Part shown: in pieces, positions 25,858-34,770 of the stretch
Position numbering within the stretch: position 1 is the stretch's first letter
Layout of the letters: every line of letters starts with the position of its first letter
Assembly (NCBI RefSeq): GCF_902497745.1
Contig: NZ_CABVHJ010000019.1
Coordinates: forward strand, 62,001 to 126,000
DNA: 64,000 nucleotides
Direction of reading: 5' to 3'
Source: Pseudomonas fluorescens
Lineage (GTDB): Bacteria > Pseudomonadota > Gammaproteobacteria > Pseudomonadales > Pseudomonadaceae
Made by a program: the position numbers and the translations under genes
Notes under the pieces: generated by a model
Seen by the model: the letters and a program-made list of their open reading frames with translations, nothing else
Databases searched by the model: none
What the model was told of the DNA's origin: nothing

Positions 25858-26049
25858 TTACGCCTTGTCGACGCCTTTTTTGACCGCGTCCTTGGCTTTG
25901 CCGACGGCTTGCTGGGCTTCGCCTTTTTTCTCTTGAATCTTGCCTTCGGCTTGCAGCTTGGTGTTGTCGGTGGCTTTACCGACGCCTTGCTTGACGTTGC
26001 CGACCGCTTCGTTGGCCATGCCTTTTACTTTATCGCCTGTGCTACTCAT
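25858..26049 (-). CDS. CsbD family stress-response protein
   Basis: A 63-residue, charged, Ala/Lys/Gly-rich protein with the CsbD repeat pattern (GDKVKGMANEAVGNVKQGVG, then TDNTKLQAEGKIQEKKGEA). CsbD-like proteins are abundant, natively loose proteins induced by general stress; no enzyme activity is known. AAGGAG precedes the ATG, and a strong terminator follows. Confidence 0.9.
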   Translation of the reverse strand: MSSTGDKVKGMANEAVGNVKQGVGKATDNTKLQAEGKIQEKKGEAQQAVGKAKDAVKKGVDKA

Positions 26050-26246
26050 GGTGTTTCTCCTTGGTGCAATTAGGGGGAAAAGTCAGTACGTAATGATTGA
26101 CTGGCCGGGTTTGCGCCAAGTTTCATTTATTTTCAGGGGCTCATTTCGTCGTGGCATGCAGGTTGGGCTTTATGTTTGCGTGCGTAGCCCCGAGAATGCG
26201 CAACATATGGGCGCCAAACGCCAGGAACCGATCCCGCAGGAATGTT

Positions 26247-26624
26247 ATGAAACTCGATAAAACGCAGGCCATCGCCCGACGCAACAAGGAACTGGGCGGT
26301 GCCGTGCTCGGCACCAACAACTGCCACTTCGCCGAACTGAACCGCAACCGCAACATCTGGTGGTTCGACCTGCCAGTGTCGCGTCTGGCCATCGGTCAGT
26401 ACGAGTGGATTCACCTGCTGATGCACACCCCGGCCACCGATGAACTGCTGCACCTGAAAGTGCCGACGGTGTTTTTGCGTGAAAAGCTTGAAGGGCTGGT
26501 GATTCGCAACGAAGGCAAGCGTAAAGCGGCATTGAGCCTGGAATTGAGTGCGGACAAGGATTCGTATCTGCAGGACATGCGTCCGGCGGGGACCAACGTG
26601 AATTTCGCGCCGTTCCGTCAGTAG
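26247..26624 (+). CDS. Conserved hypothetical protein (125 residues)
   Basis: I do not recognise this family. The protein has a basic start (MKLDKTQAIARRNKELGG), a central hydrophobic/aromatic stretch (NIWWFDLPVSRLAIGQYEWIHLL) and a basic helix (REKLEGLVIRNEGKRKAAL). There is no signal peptide or membrane helix. The ATG at 26247 follows AGGA; the frame is open further upstream, but that part is not protein-like. It stands alone, divergent from the csbD-like gene. Confidence 0.72.
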   Translation: MKLDKTQAIARRNKELGGAVLGTNNCHFAELNRNRNIWWFDLPVSRLAIGQYEWIHLLMHTPATDELLHLKVPTVFLREKLEGLVIRNEGKRKAALSLELSADKDSYLQDMRPAGTNVNFAPFRQ

Positions 26625-26644
26625 GATTTGTGCTGTCCCCTTTT

Positions 26645-26914
26645 CCCCTCACCCTAGCCCTCTCCCAGAGGGAGAGGGAACTGACCGAGTTGTTTGGGCG
26701 AGCTACATCGACCTGAAATATCGAGTCGAACTCAGGTTCTGAACAGCACCCTTCGGCTCCCACCCCTCCTCGCCCATTGGGAAAAGGAACTGACCGAGGT
26801 ATTCGGGCGAGATACACCGACCCAAGATGTCGAGTCGAACTCAGATTCTGAAAAGCCCCACGATCGGCTCCCTTCCCCCTCGCCCCCCTGGGGGAGAGGG
26901 TTGGGGTGAGGGGG
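26645..26914. repeat. Composite MITE-like element, copy B, with internal duplication
   Basis: The terminal repeats (CCCTCACCCTAGCCCTC and complement of CCCTCACCCCAACCCTC) face the opposite way to the other copies. The interior is duplicated: a segment beginning GGAACTGACCGAG and ending near TTCTGAA occurs twice with a period of about 98 bp. The length is 270 bp, against about 160-195 for the others. It fills the convergent gap before fadD1. Confidence 0.78.
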
Positions 26915-26954
26915 TAGGATTTACCGGACTCTGCAAACTCCCCGCATACACCAA

Positions 26955-26978
26955 CAAAAAGCCCCGCATCTGCGGGGC
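26955..26978 (-). terminator. Terminator of fadD1
   Basis: A perfect 8-bp GCCCCGCA/TGCGGGGC stem with a 2-base loop and a T-run on the minus strand, 10 bp past the fadD1 stop. Confidence 0.85.
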
Positions 26979-26988
26979 TTCGTGTTTT

Positions 26989-28686
26989 TTAAGCGGCGGA
27001 CCTGGCCTTGATCTTCTTCAGCTCTTCATCCCGCAACTCACGGCGCAGGATCTTGCCGACGTTGGTGGTCGGCAGCGCATCGCGGAACTCCACCGAACGC
27101 GGCACCTTGTAGCCCGTGACGTTGGCGCGCATGTGATCCATCACCTGTTCTTTCGTCAGGGTCACACCTGGCTTGGCAACGATGAAGATCTTGATCGCCT
27201 CGCCCGACTTCTCGTCCGGCACGCCGATGGCCGCGCACTGCAACACGCCCGGCAGGGTCGCCAGTACGTCTTCCAGTTCGTTCGGGTAGACGTTGAAACC
27301 GGAGACCAGAATCATGTCTTTCTTGCGATCGACAATACGCATGTAGCCGTCCGGCTGGATCAGCGCGATGTCACCGGTCTTCAACCAGCCTTCGCTGTCG
27401 AGCATTTCATCGGTGGCTTCCTGACGCTGCCAGTAGCCCTTCATCACTTGCGGACCCTTGACGCACAGCTCGCCGATTTCACCCAGCGGCTGCTCGACAC
27501 CGTTATCGTCGATGACTTTGCACAGGGTAGATGGCACGGGAATACCGATGGTGCCGATCTGAATGTTCTGGATCGGGTTGACCGTGGCCACCGGGCTGGT
27601 TTCGGTCATGCCGTAACCTTCGCAGATAGCGCAACCGGTCACCGCTTTCCAGCGCTCGGCAGCGGCCAGTTGCAGGGCCATACCACCGGACAAGGTGACT
27701 TTCAGCGCCGAGAAATCCAGCTTGCGGAAACCTTCGTTGTTGCACAGCGCCACGAACAACGTGTTGAGACCGACGAAACCGCTGAACTTCCACTTCGACA
27801 GTTCTTTGACCATCGCCGGCAGGTCGCGCGGGTTGCTGATCAGGATATTGTGGTTGCCGATCAGCATCATCGCCATGCAATGAAAGGTGAACGCATAGAT
27901 GTGGTACAGCGGCAGCGGCGTGATCAGGATTTCGCAACCTTCATTGAGGTTGGAACCCATCAGCGCCTTGCACTGCAGCATGTTGGCGACGAGGTTGCGG
28001 TGGGTCAGCATTGCGCCTTTGGCCACGCCCGTGGTGCCGCCGGTGTATTGCAGCACCGCCACGTCACCGCTGTGCGGATTGGCTTCGGCCACCGGCTGGC
28101 CCTGCCCCTTGCTCAGCACCTCGTTGAACTTGACTGCTTTGGGCAGGTGATAGGCCGGGACCATTTTCTTCACGTACTTGATGACGCTGTTGATCAGCAG
28201 GCGCTTGATCGGCGGCAGCAGGTCGGCGACTTCAGTGACGATGACGTGTTTGACGCCGGTTTTCGGCACCACGGCTTCAGCCAGGTGCGCCATGTTTGCC
28301 AGGCACACCAGCGCCTTGGCACCGGAGTCATTGAATTGGTGTTCCATTTCCCGCGCGGTGTACAGCGGGTTGGTGTTGACCACGATCAGCCCGGCGCGGA
28401 TCGCACCGAAGACGGCCACCGGGTACTGCAGAACGTTGGGCAGTTGCACGGCGATTCGATCGCCGGGCTGCAAATCGGTATGCTGTTGCAGATACGCGGC
28501 AAACGCACCGGACAATTCGTACAATTCACCGTAGGTGATTGTCTTGCCCAGGTTGCTGAAAGCCGGTTTGTTGGCGAAGCGTTGGCAGGATTGCTTCAAC
28601 ACTGCCTGAATGTTCGGATACTCGTCCGGATTGATGTCGGCAGCAATTCCAGCCGGGTATTTATCCTTCCAAAAGTCTTCGATCAT
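26989..28686 (-). CDS. fadD1: Long-chain fatty acid--CoA ligase FadD1
   Basis: A 565-residue acyl-CoA synthetase that activates fatty acids with ATP and CoA at the inner membrane for beta-oxidation. The AMP-binding motif is YTGGTTGVAKGAMLTH near residue 213. GYGMTETSP near 363 and DRKKDMILVSGFNVYPNE near 455 complete the ANL signature, and the C-terminal catalytic Lys region VGKILRRELR is intact. It lies downstream of a second ligase in the order seen at PA3299-PA3300 of P. aeruginosa. A REP-I element in the 347-bp gap separates the two. Confidence 0.95.
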   Translation of the reverse strand: MIEDFWKDKYPAGIAADINPDEYPNIQAVLKQSCQRFANKPAFSNLGKTITYGELYELSGAFAAYLQQHTDLQPGDRIAVQLPNVLQYPVAVFGAIRAGLIVVNTNPLYTAREMEHQFNDSGAKALVCLANMAHLAEAVVPKTGVKHVIVTEVADLLPPIKRLLINSVIKYVKKMVPAYHLPKAVKFNEVLSKGQGQPVAEANPHSGDVAVLQYTGGTTGVAKGAMLTHRNLVANMLQCKALMGSNLNEGCEILITPLPLYHIYAFTFHCMAMMLIGNHNILISNPRDLPAMVKELSKWKFSGFVGLNTLFVALCNNEGFRKLDFSALKVTLSGGMALQLAAAERWKAVTGCAICEGYGMTETSPVATVNPIQNIQIGTIGIPVPSTLCKVIDDNGVEQPLGEIGELCVKGPQVMKGYWQRQEATDEMLDSEGWLKTGDIALIQPDGYMRIVDRKKDMILVSGFNVYPNELEDVLATLPGVLQCAAIGVPDEKSGEAIKIFIVAKPGVTLTKEQVMDHMRANVTGYKVPRSVEFRDALPTTNVGKILRRELRDEELKKIKARSAA

Positions 28687-28945
28687 GGAAGCCCACTCCT
28701 CAGCAACGCGAATTCTTCACCGCATTTGATGCGATTATTATTGGTGTGTGTTTGGTATTGGTGAATCTGGCTTTTATATAGGCCGAGAAGTCACAAAGCG
28801 CGCCGAGAGTAGCAGCTTTGCCAAGGGTCGACTAGAGCCAAAAGCGGCCCCTACAGTCATTATCATGACTCAAGACTATCTAGCAGTCATTTTAGAGCAA
28901 AAATCCTAGATAACCTTGAAAGCCCCGGTTTTCGGGGACTTAAAG
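28687..28945. other. fadD1 upstream region
   Basis: About 260 bp hold the fadD1 promoter region. An AATAATAA run lies about 50 bases before the start. A CCCCGGTTTTCGGGG hairpin at 28923-28937 has no T-run and is only a weak terminator candidate for fadD2. No ORF is supported. Confidence 0.45.
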
Positions 28946-28946
28946 C

Positions 28947-29021
28947 AAAAGATCGCAGCCTTCGGCAGCTCCTGTAGGAAATGCATTCCAAGGTAGGCGC
29001 TGCCGAAGGCTGCGATCTTTT
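28947..29021. repeat. REP-I element, copy 8, arms reversed
   Basis: The AAAAGATCGCAGCC arm comes first and its complement second, between fadD2 and fadD1. The junction is imperfect (CTCCTGTAGGAAATGC). Confidence 0.85.
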
Positions 29022-29033
29022 CGCTTCTGGTGT

Positions 29034-30722
29034 TTAAGCGATATCGCGCAACTCGCGCCGCAGAATTTTCCCGACAGGCGTCATCGGCAATGACTCACGC
29101 AACACGATGTGTTTCGGCACTTTGTACGCGGTGAAATTCTCTTTGCAGTAGGCCTTGAGTTCTTCGAGACTGACCCCGGTTTCCCGCGCCACCACAAACA
29201 GCTTCACCGCCTCGCCCGAGCGCTCGTCCGGCACACCGATCACCGCGCAGTTGGCGACTTTCGGGTGCGCCATCACCACGTCTTCAATTTCATTCGGATA
29301 AACGTTGAAACCGGAGACGATGATCATGTCCTTCTTGCGATCGACGATGCGCACGAAACCGTCCGGGTCGATCACCGCAATATCGCCGGACTTGAACCAG
29401 CCCTCGGCATCCAGCACTTCGGCCGTGGCTTCCGGTTTGTGCCAGTAGCCCTTCATGATCTGCGGGCCTTTGATGCACAACTCGCCGCGCTCGCCCATCG
29501 GCTGCTCGACACCGTCATCGTTGATGACTTTCAGCAACGTGCCCGGCACCGGCAAACCGACAGTGCCCAGACGCGACTGATCACCGTACGGGTTGGTACA
29601 GGCCACGGGTGAGGTTTCGGTCAGGCCGTAACCTTCGGTGATGCGGCAACCAGTCATCTGCTCCCAACGCTCGGCGGTGGCCTTGACCAGCGCGGTGCCG
29701 CCAGAGTTGGTGAGCTTCAAGCTGGAGAAATCGAGGGTCTTGAAATCCGGGTGATCCATCAGCGCCACGAACAAAGTGTTCAAGCCCAGCAGCGCCGAGA
29801 AGCGCCAGTTTTTCAGCTCCTTGATGAACCCGGCGATATCGCGCGGGTTGGTAATCAGCACGTTGTGGTTGCCGGAAACCATCATGCACATGCAGTTCGC
29901 GGTGAAGGCATAGATGTGATACAGCGGCAGCGGCGCGATCATCACTTCCTGGCCTTCGCGCAGCAGCGGCTGGCCGTCCGGGCCGAGTTGCGCGAGACAG
30001 GCGCGCACTTGTTGCATGTTCGCCACCAGATTGCCGTGGGTCAGCATCGCGCCCTTGGCCAGGCCGGTGGTGCCGCCGGTGTATTGCAACACGGCGATGT
30101 CGTCGAGGCTGGCTTTCAGCGGCTTGATACCCAGACCCCGGCCCATGCGCAGTGCGCTTTTGAAGGAGATCGCCTGCGGCAGCGAATACGCCGGGACCAT
30201 TTTCTTCACTTTGCTGACCACGGTATTCACCAGCCAACCCTTGGCGGCGGGCATCAGATCGCCCATCTTCGCTTCGATCAGGTATTGAATGTCGGTGTCG
30301 GGCAGCACTTCCTGGACTTTCTGGCCGAACATGTTCAGGTACACCAGCGCCCGCGCCCCGGAATCCTTGAACTGGTGGCGCATCTCCCGCGCGGTGTACA
30401 ACGGGTTGGTGTTGACCACGATCAGCCCCGCGCGCAAGGCACCGAACACGGCAATCGGATAATGCAGGACATTGGGCATCTGCACCGCGATGCGATCGCC
30501 CGGCACCAGATCGGTATGCGCTTGCAGGTAACCGGCGAACGCGGCGCTCTGGCGTTCGAGTTCGGCGTAGGTCAGGGTGATGCCCATGTTGCTGAATGCC
30601 GGGCGGTCGGCGAACTTCTTGCAGGAACGCTCGAATACCTCGATCACCGACTTGAACTCACCCATGTCGATGTCCAGCGGTACGCCGGCCGGGCGTTTGT
30701 CGTTCCAGAAATCAGGTTGCAT
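29034..30722 (-). CDS. fadD2: Long-chain fatty acid--CoA ligase FadD2
   Basis: A 562-residue paralogue of the adjacent FadD1. AMP-binding motif YTGGTTGLAKGAMLTHGN, GYGLTETSP, DRKKDMIIVSGFNVYPNE and PVGKILRRELR are all intact. The start at 30722 follows GAGGACAAG and begins MQPDFWNDKRPAG, parallel to FadD1; a longer frame from 30770 adds a non-homologous tail. AAGAACAA overlaps the start codon, a possible Hfq/Crc site. In P. aeruginosa the two ligases differ in chain-length preference; specificity here is not predictable. It is divergent from the lysophospholipase-like gene. Confidence 0.95.
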   Translation of the reverse strand: MQPDFWNDKRPAGVPLDIDMGEFKSVIEVFERSCKKFADRPAFSNMGITLTYAELERQSAAFAGYLQAHTDLVPGDRIAVQMPNVLHYPIAVFGALRAGLIVVNTNPLYTAREMRHQFKDSGARALVYLNMFGQKVQEVLPDTDIQYLIEAKMGDLMPAAKGWLVNTVVSKVKKMVPAYSLPQAISFKSALRMGRGLGIKPLKASLDDIAVLQYTGGTTGLAKGAMLTHGNLVANMQQVRACLAQLGPDGQPLLREGQEVMIAPLPLYHIYAFTANCMCMMVSGNHNVLITNPRDIAGFIKELKNWRFSALLGLNTLFVALMDHPDFKTLDFSSLKLTNSGGTALVKATAERWEQMTGCRITEGYGLTETSPVACTNPYGDQSRLGTVGLPVPGTLLKVINDDGVEQPMGERGELCIKGPQIMKGYWHKPEATAEVLDAEGWFKSGDIAVIDPDGFVRIVDRKKDMIIVSGFNVYPNEIEDVVMAHPKVANCAVIGVPDERSGEAVKLFVVARETGVSLEELKAYCKENFTAYKVPKHIVLRESLPMTPVGKILRRELRDIA

Positions 30723-30824
30723 TGTTCTTGTCCTCTTTACCTGAGCCGATCCGGGGCCGCTTTCTGTCATTTCTGAAAAAGCGGAGCTTCACGGACACTA
30801 GCAGCTATGGCCATGGAGGCAAAT

Positions 30825-30908
30825 ATGGACAAAGCCGTCATTGATCGTGTGAATCTTCCTGCCGTGGCGTGGGCTGATCAGACGCGCTATACAATGTTCC
30901 GACTCTGA
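30825..30908 (+). CDS. Possible 27-residue leader peptide
   Basis: A short frame beginning MDKAVIDRVNLPAVAWADQT has GGAGG five bases before its ATG and stops 14 bp before the hydrolase start. Strong ribosome site, tight spacing and same strand make translational coupling possible. No family resemblance or membrane helix is visible. It may be chance. Confidence 0.35.
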   Translation: MDKAVIDRVNLPAVAWADQTRYTMFRL

Positions 30909-30922
30909 GCAAAGGAAGCGCC

Positions 30923-31867
30923 ATGATCCACGACACCCTATGGCTGGATGCGAGTGACCGCAGCCGCCTCTTCGTCAATCAATGGCTGCCGGCAGCGCCG
31001 TTGAAAGCGGTGATCCTGCTGGCCCATGGCATGGCAGAACACAGCGGCCGCTATGCGCGACTGGCCGAAACGTTTTGCGACAAAGGATATGGCGTGTATG
31101 CCCCGGATTTGCGCGGACATGGCAAAACCGCCAATTACGGCACCCTTGGCCACTTCGCCGATGACGATGGCTGGTGCAAAGTGCTCGGCGATCTGGCCAG
31201 CCTCAATCAACACATCGGCCAGCAACACCCCGGTGTACCGATCATCCTGTTGGGGCACAGCATGGGCAGCTACCTCGCCCAAGGTTATCTGCTGCACCAC
31301 AGCGCCAGCCTGAACGGGGCGATTCTCAGTGGTTCAAACTTTCAGCCCGTTGCGCTGTACAGCGCCGCGCGGCAAATCGCCCGTCTGGAAAAACTGCGTC
31401 AGGGTGGCAAGGGTCGCAGTGCGCTGATCGAATGGCTGTCGTTCGGCTCGTTCAATAACAAATTCAAACCGGCGCGCACACCGTTCGACTGGTTGAGCCG
31501 CGACCCGGCCGAGGTTGACCTGTACGCCAACGACCCGCTGTGTGGCTTTCGCTGCACCAATCAACTGTGGATCGACCTGCTCGGCGGCTTGCAGCAGATC
31601 AGCAAAGCGTCCAATCTCGCGCAGATCGACCCGGGCCTGCCGCTGCTGGTAATCGGCGGCGAATGTGATCCGGTGAGTGAAGGCAAGCGTCTGACAGATC
31701 TGGCCAACGCCTTGCGCACGGCCGGCAGCCAAAACCTGCAACTGCAGATCTACCCGCAGGCGCGGCACGAATTGTTCAACGAAACCAACCGCGATGAAGT
31801 GATCGCTGATGTGCTGGCCTGGATCGATCAGGCCCTGAGCCATCCGCGCCCTCATCGCAGCGAATAA
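30923..31867 (+). CDS. Alpha/beta hydrolase, lysophospholipase/monoacylglycerol lipase-like
   Basis: A 314-residue serine hydrolase of the monoglyceride lipase/lysophospholipase (Hydrolase_4) family. The N-terminal HGMAEHSGRY motif and the nucleophile elbow LGHSMGSYLA (Ser near residue 114) are typical. The catalytic Asp (GGECDPVS) and His (ARHELFNE) are in place. It probably releases fatty acids that the adjacent FadD enzymes activate, as proposed for PA3301. AAAGGAA precedes the ATG. The MaoC-like gene follows after 42 bp. Confidence 0.92.
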   Translation: MIHDTLWLDASDRSRLFVNQWLPAAPLKAVILLAHGMAEHSGRYARLAETFCDKGYGVYAPDLRGHGKTANYGTLGHFADDDGWCKVLGDLASLNQHIGQQHPGVPIILLGHSMGSYLAQGYLLHHSASLNGAILSGSNFQPVALYSAARQIARLEKLRQGGKGRSALIEWLSFGSFNNKFKPARTPFDWLSRDPAEVDLYANDPLCGFRCTNQLWIDLLGGLQQISKASNLAQIDPGLPLLVIGGECDPVSEGKRLTDLANALRTAGSQNLQLQIYPQARHELFNETNRDEVIADVLAWIDQALSHPRPHRSE

Positions 31868-31909
31868 TTTTTTCTGGATTCACTGAATCCGTTACAGGAA
31901 CCGAGACCG

Positions 31910-32380
31910 ATGACCCAGGTTACCAACATCCCTTACGAAGCCCTCGAAGTCGGCCAGACCGCCAGCTACAGCAAGACCGTCGAAGAGCGCGACATCCAAC
32001 TGTTTGCCGCGATGTCGGGTGACCACAACCCGGTGCACCTGGACGCCGAGTTTGCCGCCGCGAGCATGTTCAAGGAGCGTATCGCTCACGGCATGTTCAG
32101 CGGTGCGCTGATCAGTGCCGCAGTGGCGTGCGAGTTGCCTGGGCCGGGCACTATTTATATCGGTCAGCAAATGAGCTTTCAGAAACCGGTGAAGATCGGT
32201 GACACGCTGACAGTGCGTCTGGAAATCCTCGAGAAGCTGCCGAAGTTTCGTGTGCGCATTGCCACTCGTGTATTCAACCAGCGTGATGAGCTGGTGGTGG
32301 ATGGCGAGGCGGAGATTCTGGCGCCGCGCAAGCAGCAGACGGTGACGTTGCCGACGCTGCCGGCGATTAGCATTGGCTGA
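31910..32380 (+). CDS. MaoC-like (R)-specific enoyl-CoA hydratase
   Basis: A 156-residue hot-dog-fold protein of the MaoC/PhaJ type. The hydratase motif is intact: DHNPVHLDAEFAAASMFKER, followed by IAHGMFSGAL, with catalytic Asp and His near residues 38-43. These enzymes hydrate enoyl-CoA to (R)-3-hydroxyacyl-CoA and can feed polyhydroxyalkanoate synthesis. The gene follows the hydrolase as in PA3301-PA3302, giving a fatty-acid cluster with fadD1 and fadD2. Confidence 0.92.
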   Translation: MTQVTNIPYEALEVGQTASYSKTVEERDIQLFAAMSGDHNPVHLDAEFAAASMFKERIAHGMFSGALISAAVACELPGPGTIYIGQQMSFQKPVKIGDTLTVRLEILEKLPKFRVRIATRVFNQRDELVVDGEAEILAPRKQQTVTLPTLPAISIG

Positions 32381-32410
32381 TTGATTTGTGGTGTGTCAGT
32401 GAGAGCTTTC

Positions 32411-32570
32411 CCCCTCACCCCAGCCCTCTCCCCCAGGGGGGCGAGGGGGAAAGGGAGCCGATCTATGTAGACTTCAAATCGCTAGTTCGACTCGGTATCT
32501 CAGGTTGATGTACCTCGAAGAACACCCCGATCAGTCCCCTCTCCCTCCGGGAGAGGGCTAGGGTGAGGGG
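32411..32570. repeat. Composite MITE-like element, copy C
   Basis: Terminal repeats CCCCTCACCCCAGCCCTC and GAGGGCTAGGGTGAGGGG enclose a diverged interior. It lies in the convergent gap between the MaoC-like gene and the DUF2383 gene. Confidence 0.8.
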
Positions 32571-32604
32571 CTCTTGCTCTTGCTCTTGCTTTTCCCAGCC
32601 CCAT

Positions 32605-32634
32605 AAAAAAACGCCAGACTAGCTGGCGTTTTTT
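32605..32634. terminator. Bidirectional terminator
   Basis: ACGCCAG/CTGGCGT stem flanked by six A and six T residues. It serves the MaoC-like and DUF2383 transcripts, which converge here. Confidence 0.88.
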
Positions 32635-32649
32635 GTAACCGGCAAACGC

Positions 32650-33117
32650 TTACGAACGAGCACGAGCCTGGTTACGCAGGGCTTTCACCTGGTCGTGGTT
32701 ACGTTGCACGCCGTGGTATTGGCGCTCAACCAGGTCACGAATGCCTACCAGGTTGTGCTTGTTGATTTTCTCGATGGCTTCGCGATAAGCCTTCAGCGCA
32801 TGGTCTTCACCGCGCTCGGCTTCGTTCAGCACTGCCTCTTCGTCTTTGCCAGTGAACATGGCTTTGACGTCGACCCAGCGACGGTGCAGGTCACCGCTGA
32901 CGCTGGTGGAAGTTTCCGGATCGCCGCCGAGCTTGCGAACTTCAGCTTGCAGCTCAGCTGCAGCAGTCGCGCAATCGGCAGAACGAGTAACAAACAGGGT
33001 TTTCAGTTCTGGATGCTTGATGTCTTCAGCGCAAGTCTTGAACCCTTCCTGACCGTCCTTGCTGGTTTCAATCAGGTCATTGAGTACAGAGATGGCTTCT
33101 TTATTCATGTCGGTCAT
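32650..33117 (-). CDS. PA2169-family four-helix-bundle protein (DUF2383)
   Basis: A 155-residue helical protein with the DUF2383 pattern: EAISVLNDLIETSKDGQEGF near the start and AERGEDHALKAYREAIEK near residue 110. Ferritin-like four-helix folding is expected, but a full di-metal site is not evident. Related proteins are induced in stress and anaerobic conditions; no reaction is known. AAGGAATTG precedes the ATG. It is divergent from the DUF3820 gene across an AT-rich gap. Confidence 0.88.
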   Translation of the reverse strand: MTDMNKEAISVLNDLIETSKDGQEGFKTCAEDIKHPELKTLFVTRSADCATAAAELQAEVRKLGGDPETSTSVSGDLHRRWVDVKAMFTGKDEEAVLNEAERGEDHALKAYREAIEKINKHNLVGIRDLVERQYHGVQRNHDQVKALRNQARARS

Positions 33118-33322
33118 TTTTCAATTCCTTGCGATTGGTTGAAGATGCAAGGGATATTGCAGTGAGCGTGCCAGCTTTTTTATTTATATATTTTCTTTAT
33201 TTATCAGTAAGTTAAAGATAATTGAACTATCTGTATCACTGTTATTTGCATGATCTGTCATTTGGCCTGCATGCAGAATGCCTGTATTTTCCAAGCTGAT
33301 TTGAAGCCAGACGAAATCTCTG
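33118..33322. other. AT-rich divergent gap
   Basis: About 200 bp between divergent genes. Bases near 33175-33260 are far richer in A and T than the surroundings, with TTATTTATATATTTTC. This suggests a promoter with an AT-rich upstream element or a silencing-protein binding site. No ORF is supported. Confidence 0.4.
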
Positions 33323-33559
33323 ATGAATCCCGAAAAACTCGAACTGCTGATCACCCGCGAAATGCCCTTCGGCAAGTACAAGGGCCGGATCATTGCCGAC
33401 CTGCCGGGGCCATACCTGAACTGGTTTGCCCGCGAAGGTTTCCCGCACGGCGAACTCGGCGGCCTGCTCGCGCTGATGCAGGAGATCGACCATAACGGCC
33501 TCTCGGACCTGCTCGAACCGCTGCGCGCCAAACACGGCAAACCTGCCCCGCGCCACTGA
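33323..33559 (+). CDS. DUF3820 family protein
   Basis: A 78-residue protein matching the DUF3820 family: MPFGKYKGRIIADLPGPYLNWF at residues 14-35. Relatives in P. aeruginosa were described as putative quorum-sensing-regulated virulence factors; the fold also occurs beside nucleases. No function can be given here. The ribosome site is weak. It lies 29 bp before the class V aminotransferase gene, possibly in an operon. Confidence 0.87.
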   Translation: MNPEKLELLITREMPFGKYKGRIIADLPGPYLNWFAREGFPHGELGGLLALMQEIDHNGLSDLLEPLRAKHGKPAPRH

Positions 33560-33588
33560 AGCGCCCTCCTCTCTAGAGTCTGCCGACC

Positions 33589-34770
33589 ATGCCCGATAAC
33601 ACCCGCCGCGCCCGTGACGAAGCCTTTTGGCAAACGTTCGCCGACCGTTACGACGTTCAACCCGGCCCCGTGAACCTGGAAAACGGTTACTTCGGGCGCA
33701 TGTCGCGCACGGTAATCGAGGAGTACCAACGCAATATCGAGCTCATCAACACCAGTAACTCGGTGTATGTGCGCCAGCGTTTCGAGCAGCACGACAACCT
33801 CGACATTCGCGCGCAATTGGCCGAATTGATCGGCGTACGCGCGCAAAGCGTGGCTTTCACCCGCAACGCCACCGAAGGCCTGCAATCGCTGATTCGCAAC
33901 TACAACCGCTTGCAGCCGGGCGATCAAGTACTGATCAGTGATCTGGAATACGACACGGTCAAAGGCGCCATGCGCTGGCTGGCCAGACATCGCGGCGCCG
34001 AGGTCATCGAGATTGCCCACGCGCACCCGGCGAGTTTCGATAGCCTGCTGGAGACTTACCGCGAAGCTTTCAGCGGCCAGCCGAAGATCAAGCTGATGGC
34101 CCTGACTCATGTCACTCACCGCACCGGTCTGGTCATGCCGGTGCAAGCCATCGCCGCACTCGCCAAGGAGCATGGCATCGATGTCATCCTCGACGGCGCC
34201 CACGCGCTCGGTCAAATCGATTTCGATCTTGAAGCACTGGGCATCTCTTTCGCCGGATTCAACCTGCACAAATGGATCGGCGCGCCACTCACCCTCGGCT
34301 TCCTCTATATCGCGCCACAGCGCCTGACCGATATCGATCCGGACATGGGTGAAATGCATTACCCGGTTAATGACATTCGGGCACGCACGTCTTACAGCAC
34401 GCCCAACATTCCAGCGCTGATGACGTTGCCGCTGGTGTTCGAGGAGCACCGCTCACTCGGCGGTGCGCCGGCCAAAGGCGCTCGCGTCAATTATCTGCGC
34501 AATCTGTGGGTCAGCGCGGTGCGACACTTGCCGGGTATCGAGGTGATGACGCCAGACGATCCACGGCTGTATTGCGGCATCACCTCGCTGCGCTTCACCC
34601 GGCACGACAATCAGCAGGCGATGGCCGAGCGTCTGCTCAACGACTACAACCTGTTCACCGTGGTGCGCAACGGCGCCGCCAGCGGGCCGAGCATCCGTAT
34701 CACTCCGGGGCTGACCACCACCGCTGCCGACATGCAGTTGCTGGTGCGCGCGCTGAGCGAACTGCGCTAA
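33589..34770 (+). CDS. PLP-dependent class V aminotransferase (isopenicillin-N epimerase-like)
   Basis: A 393-residue fold-type I enzyme of class V. AFTRNATEGLQSLIRNY near residue 87 binds the cofactor phosphate, DGAHALGQIDFD near 203 gives the Asp, and FNLHKWIGAPLTLGF near 224 holds the PLP Lys. The family covers cysteine desulfurase-like, epimerase-like and aminotransferase members, so the reaction is not assignable. Its stop overlaps the stop of the convergent gene by 4 bp. Confidence 0.9.
   Translation: MPDNTRRARDEAFWQTFADRYDVQPGPVNLENGYFGRMSRTVIEEYQRNIELINTSNSVYVRQRFEQHDNLDIRAQLAELIGVRAQSVAFTRNATEGLQSLIRNYNRLQPGDQVLISDLEYDTVKGAMRWLARHRGAEVIEIAHAHPASFDSLLETYREAFSGQPKIKLMALTHVTHRTGLVMPVQAIAALAKEHGIDVILDGAHALGQIDFDLEALGISFAGFNLHKWIGAPLTLGFLYIAPQRLTDIDPDMGEMHYPVNDIRARTSYSTPNIPALMTLPLVFEEHRSLGGAPAKGARVNYLRNLWVSAVRHLPGIEVMTPDDPRLYCGITSLRFTRHDNQQAMAERLLNDYNLFTVVRNGAASGPSIRITPGLTTTAADMQLLVRALSELR

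Noticed and set aside
26827..28764. 645-codon plus-strand frame opposite fadD1
   Set aside because: It begins inside a composite repeat and mirrors fadD1. Its residues are His/Gln/Arg rich with no recognisable motif.
28923..28937. CCCCGGTTTTCGGGG hairpin as a fadD2 terminator
   Set aside because: The stem is short and no T-run follows on the coding strand. A REP-I element also separates it from fadD2.
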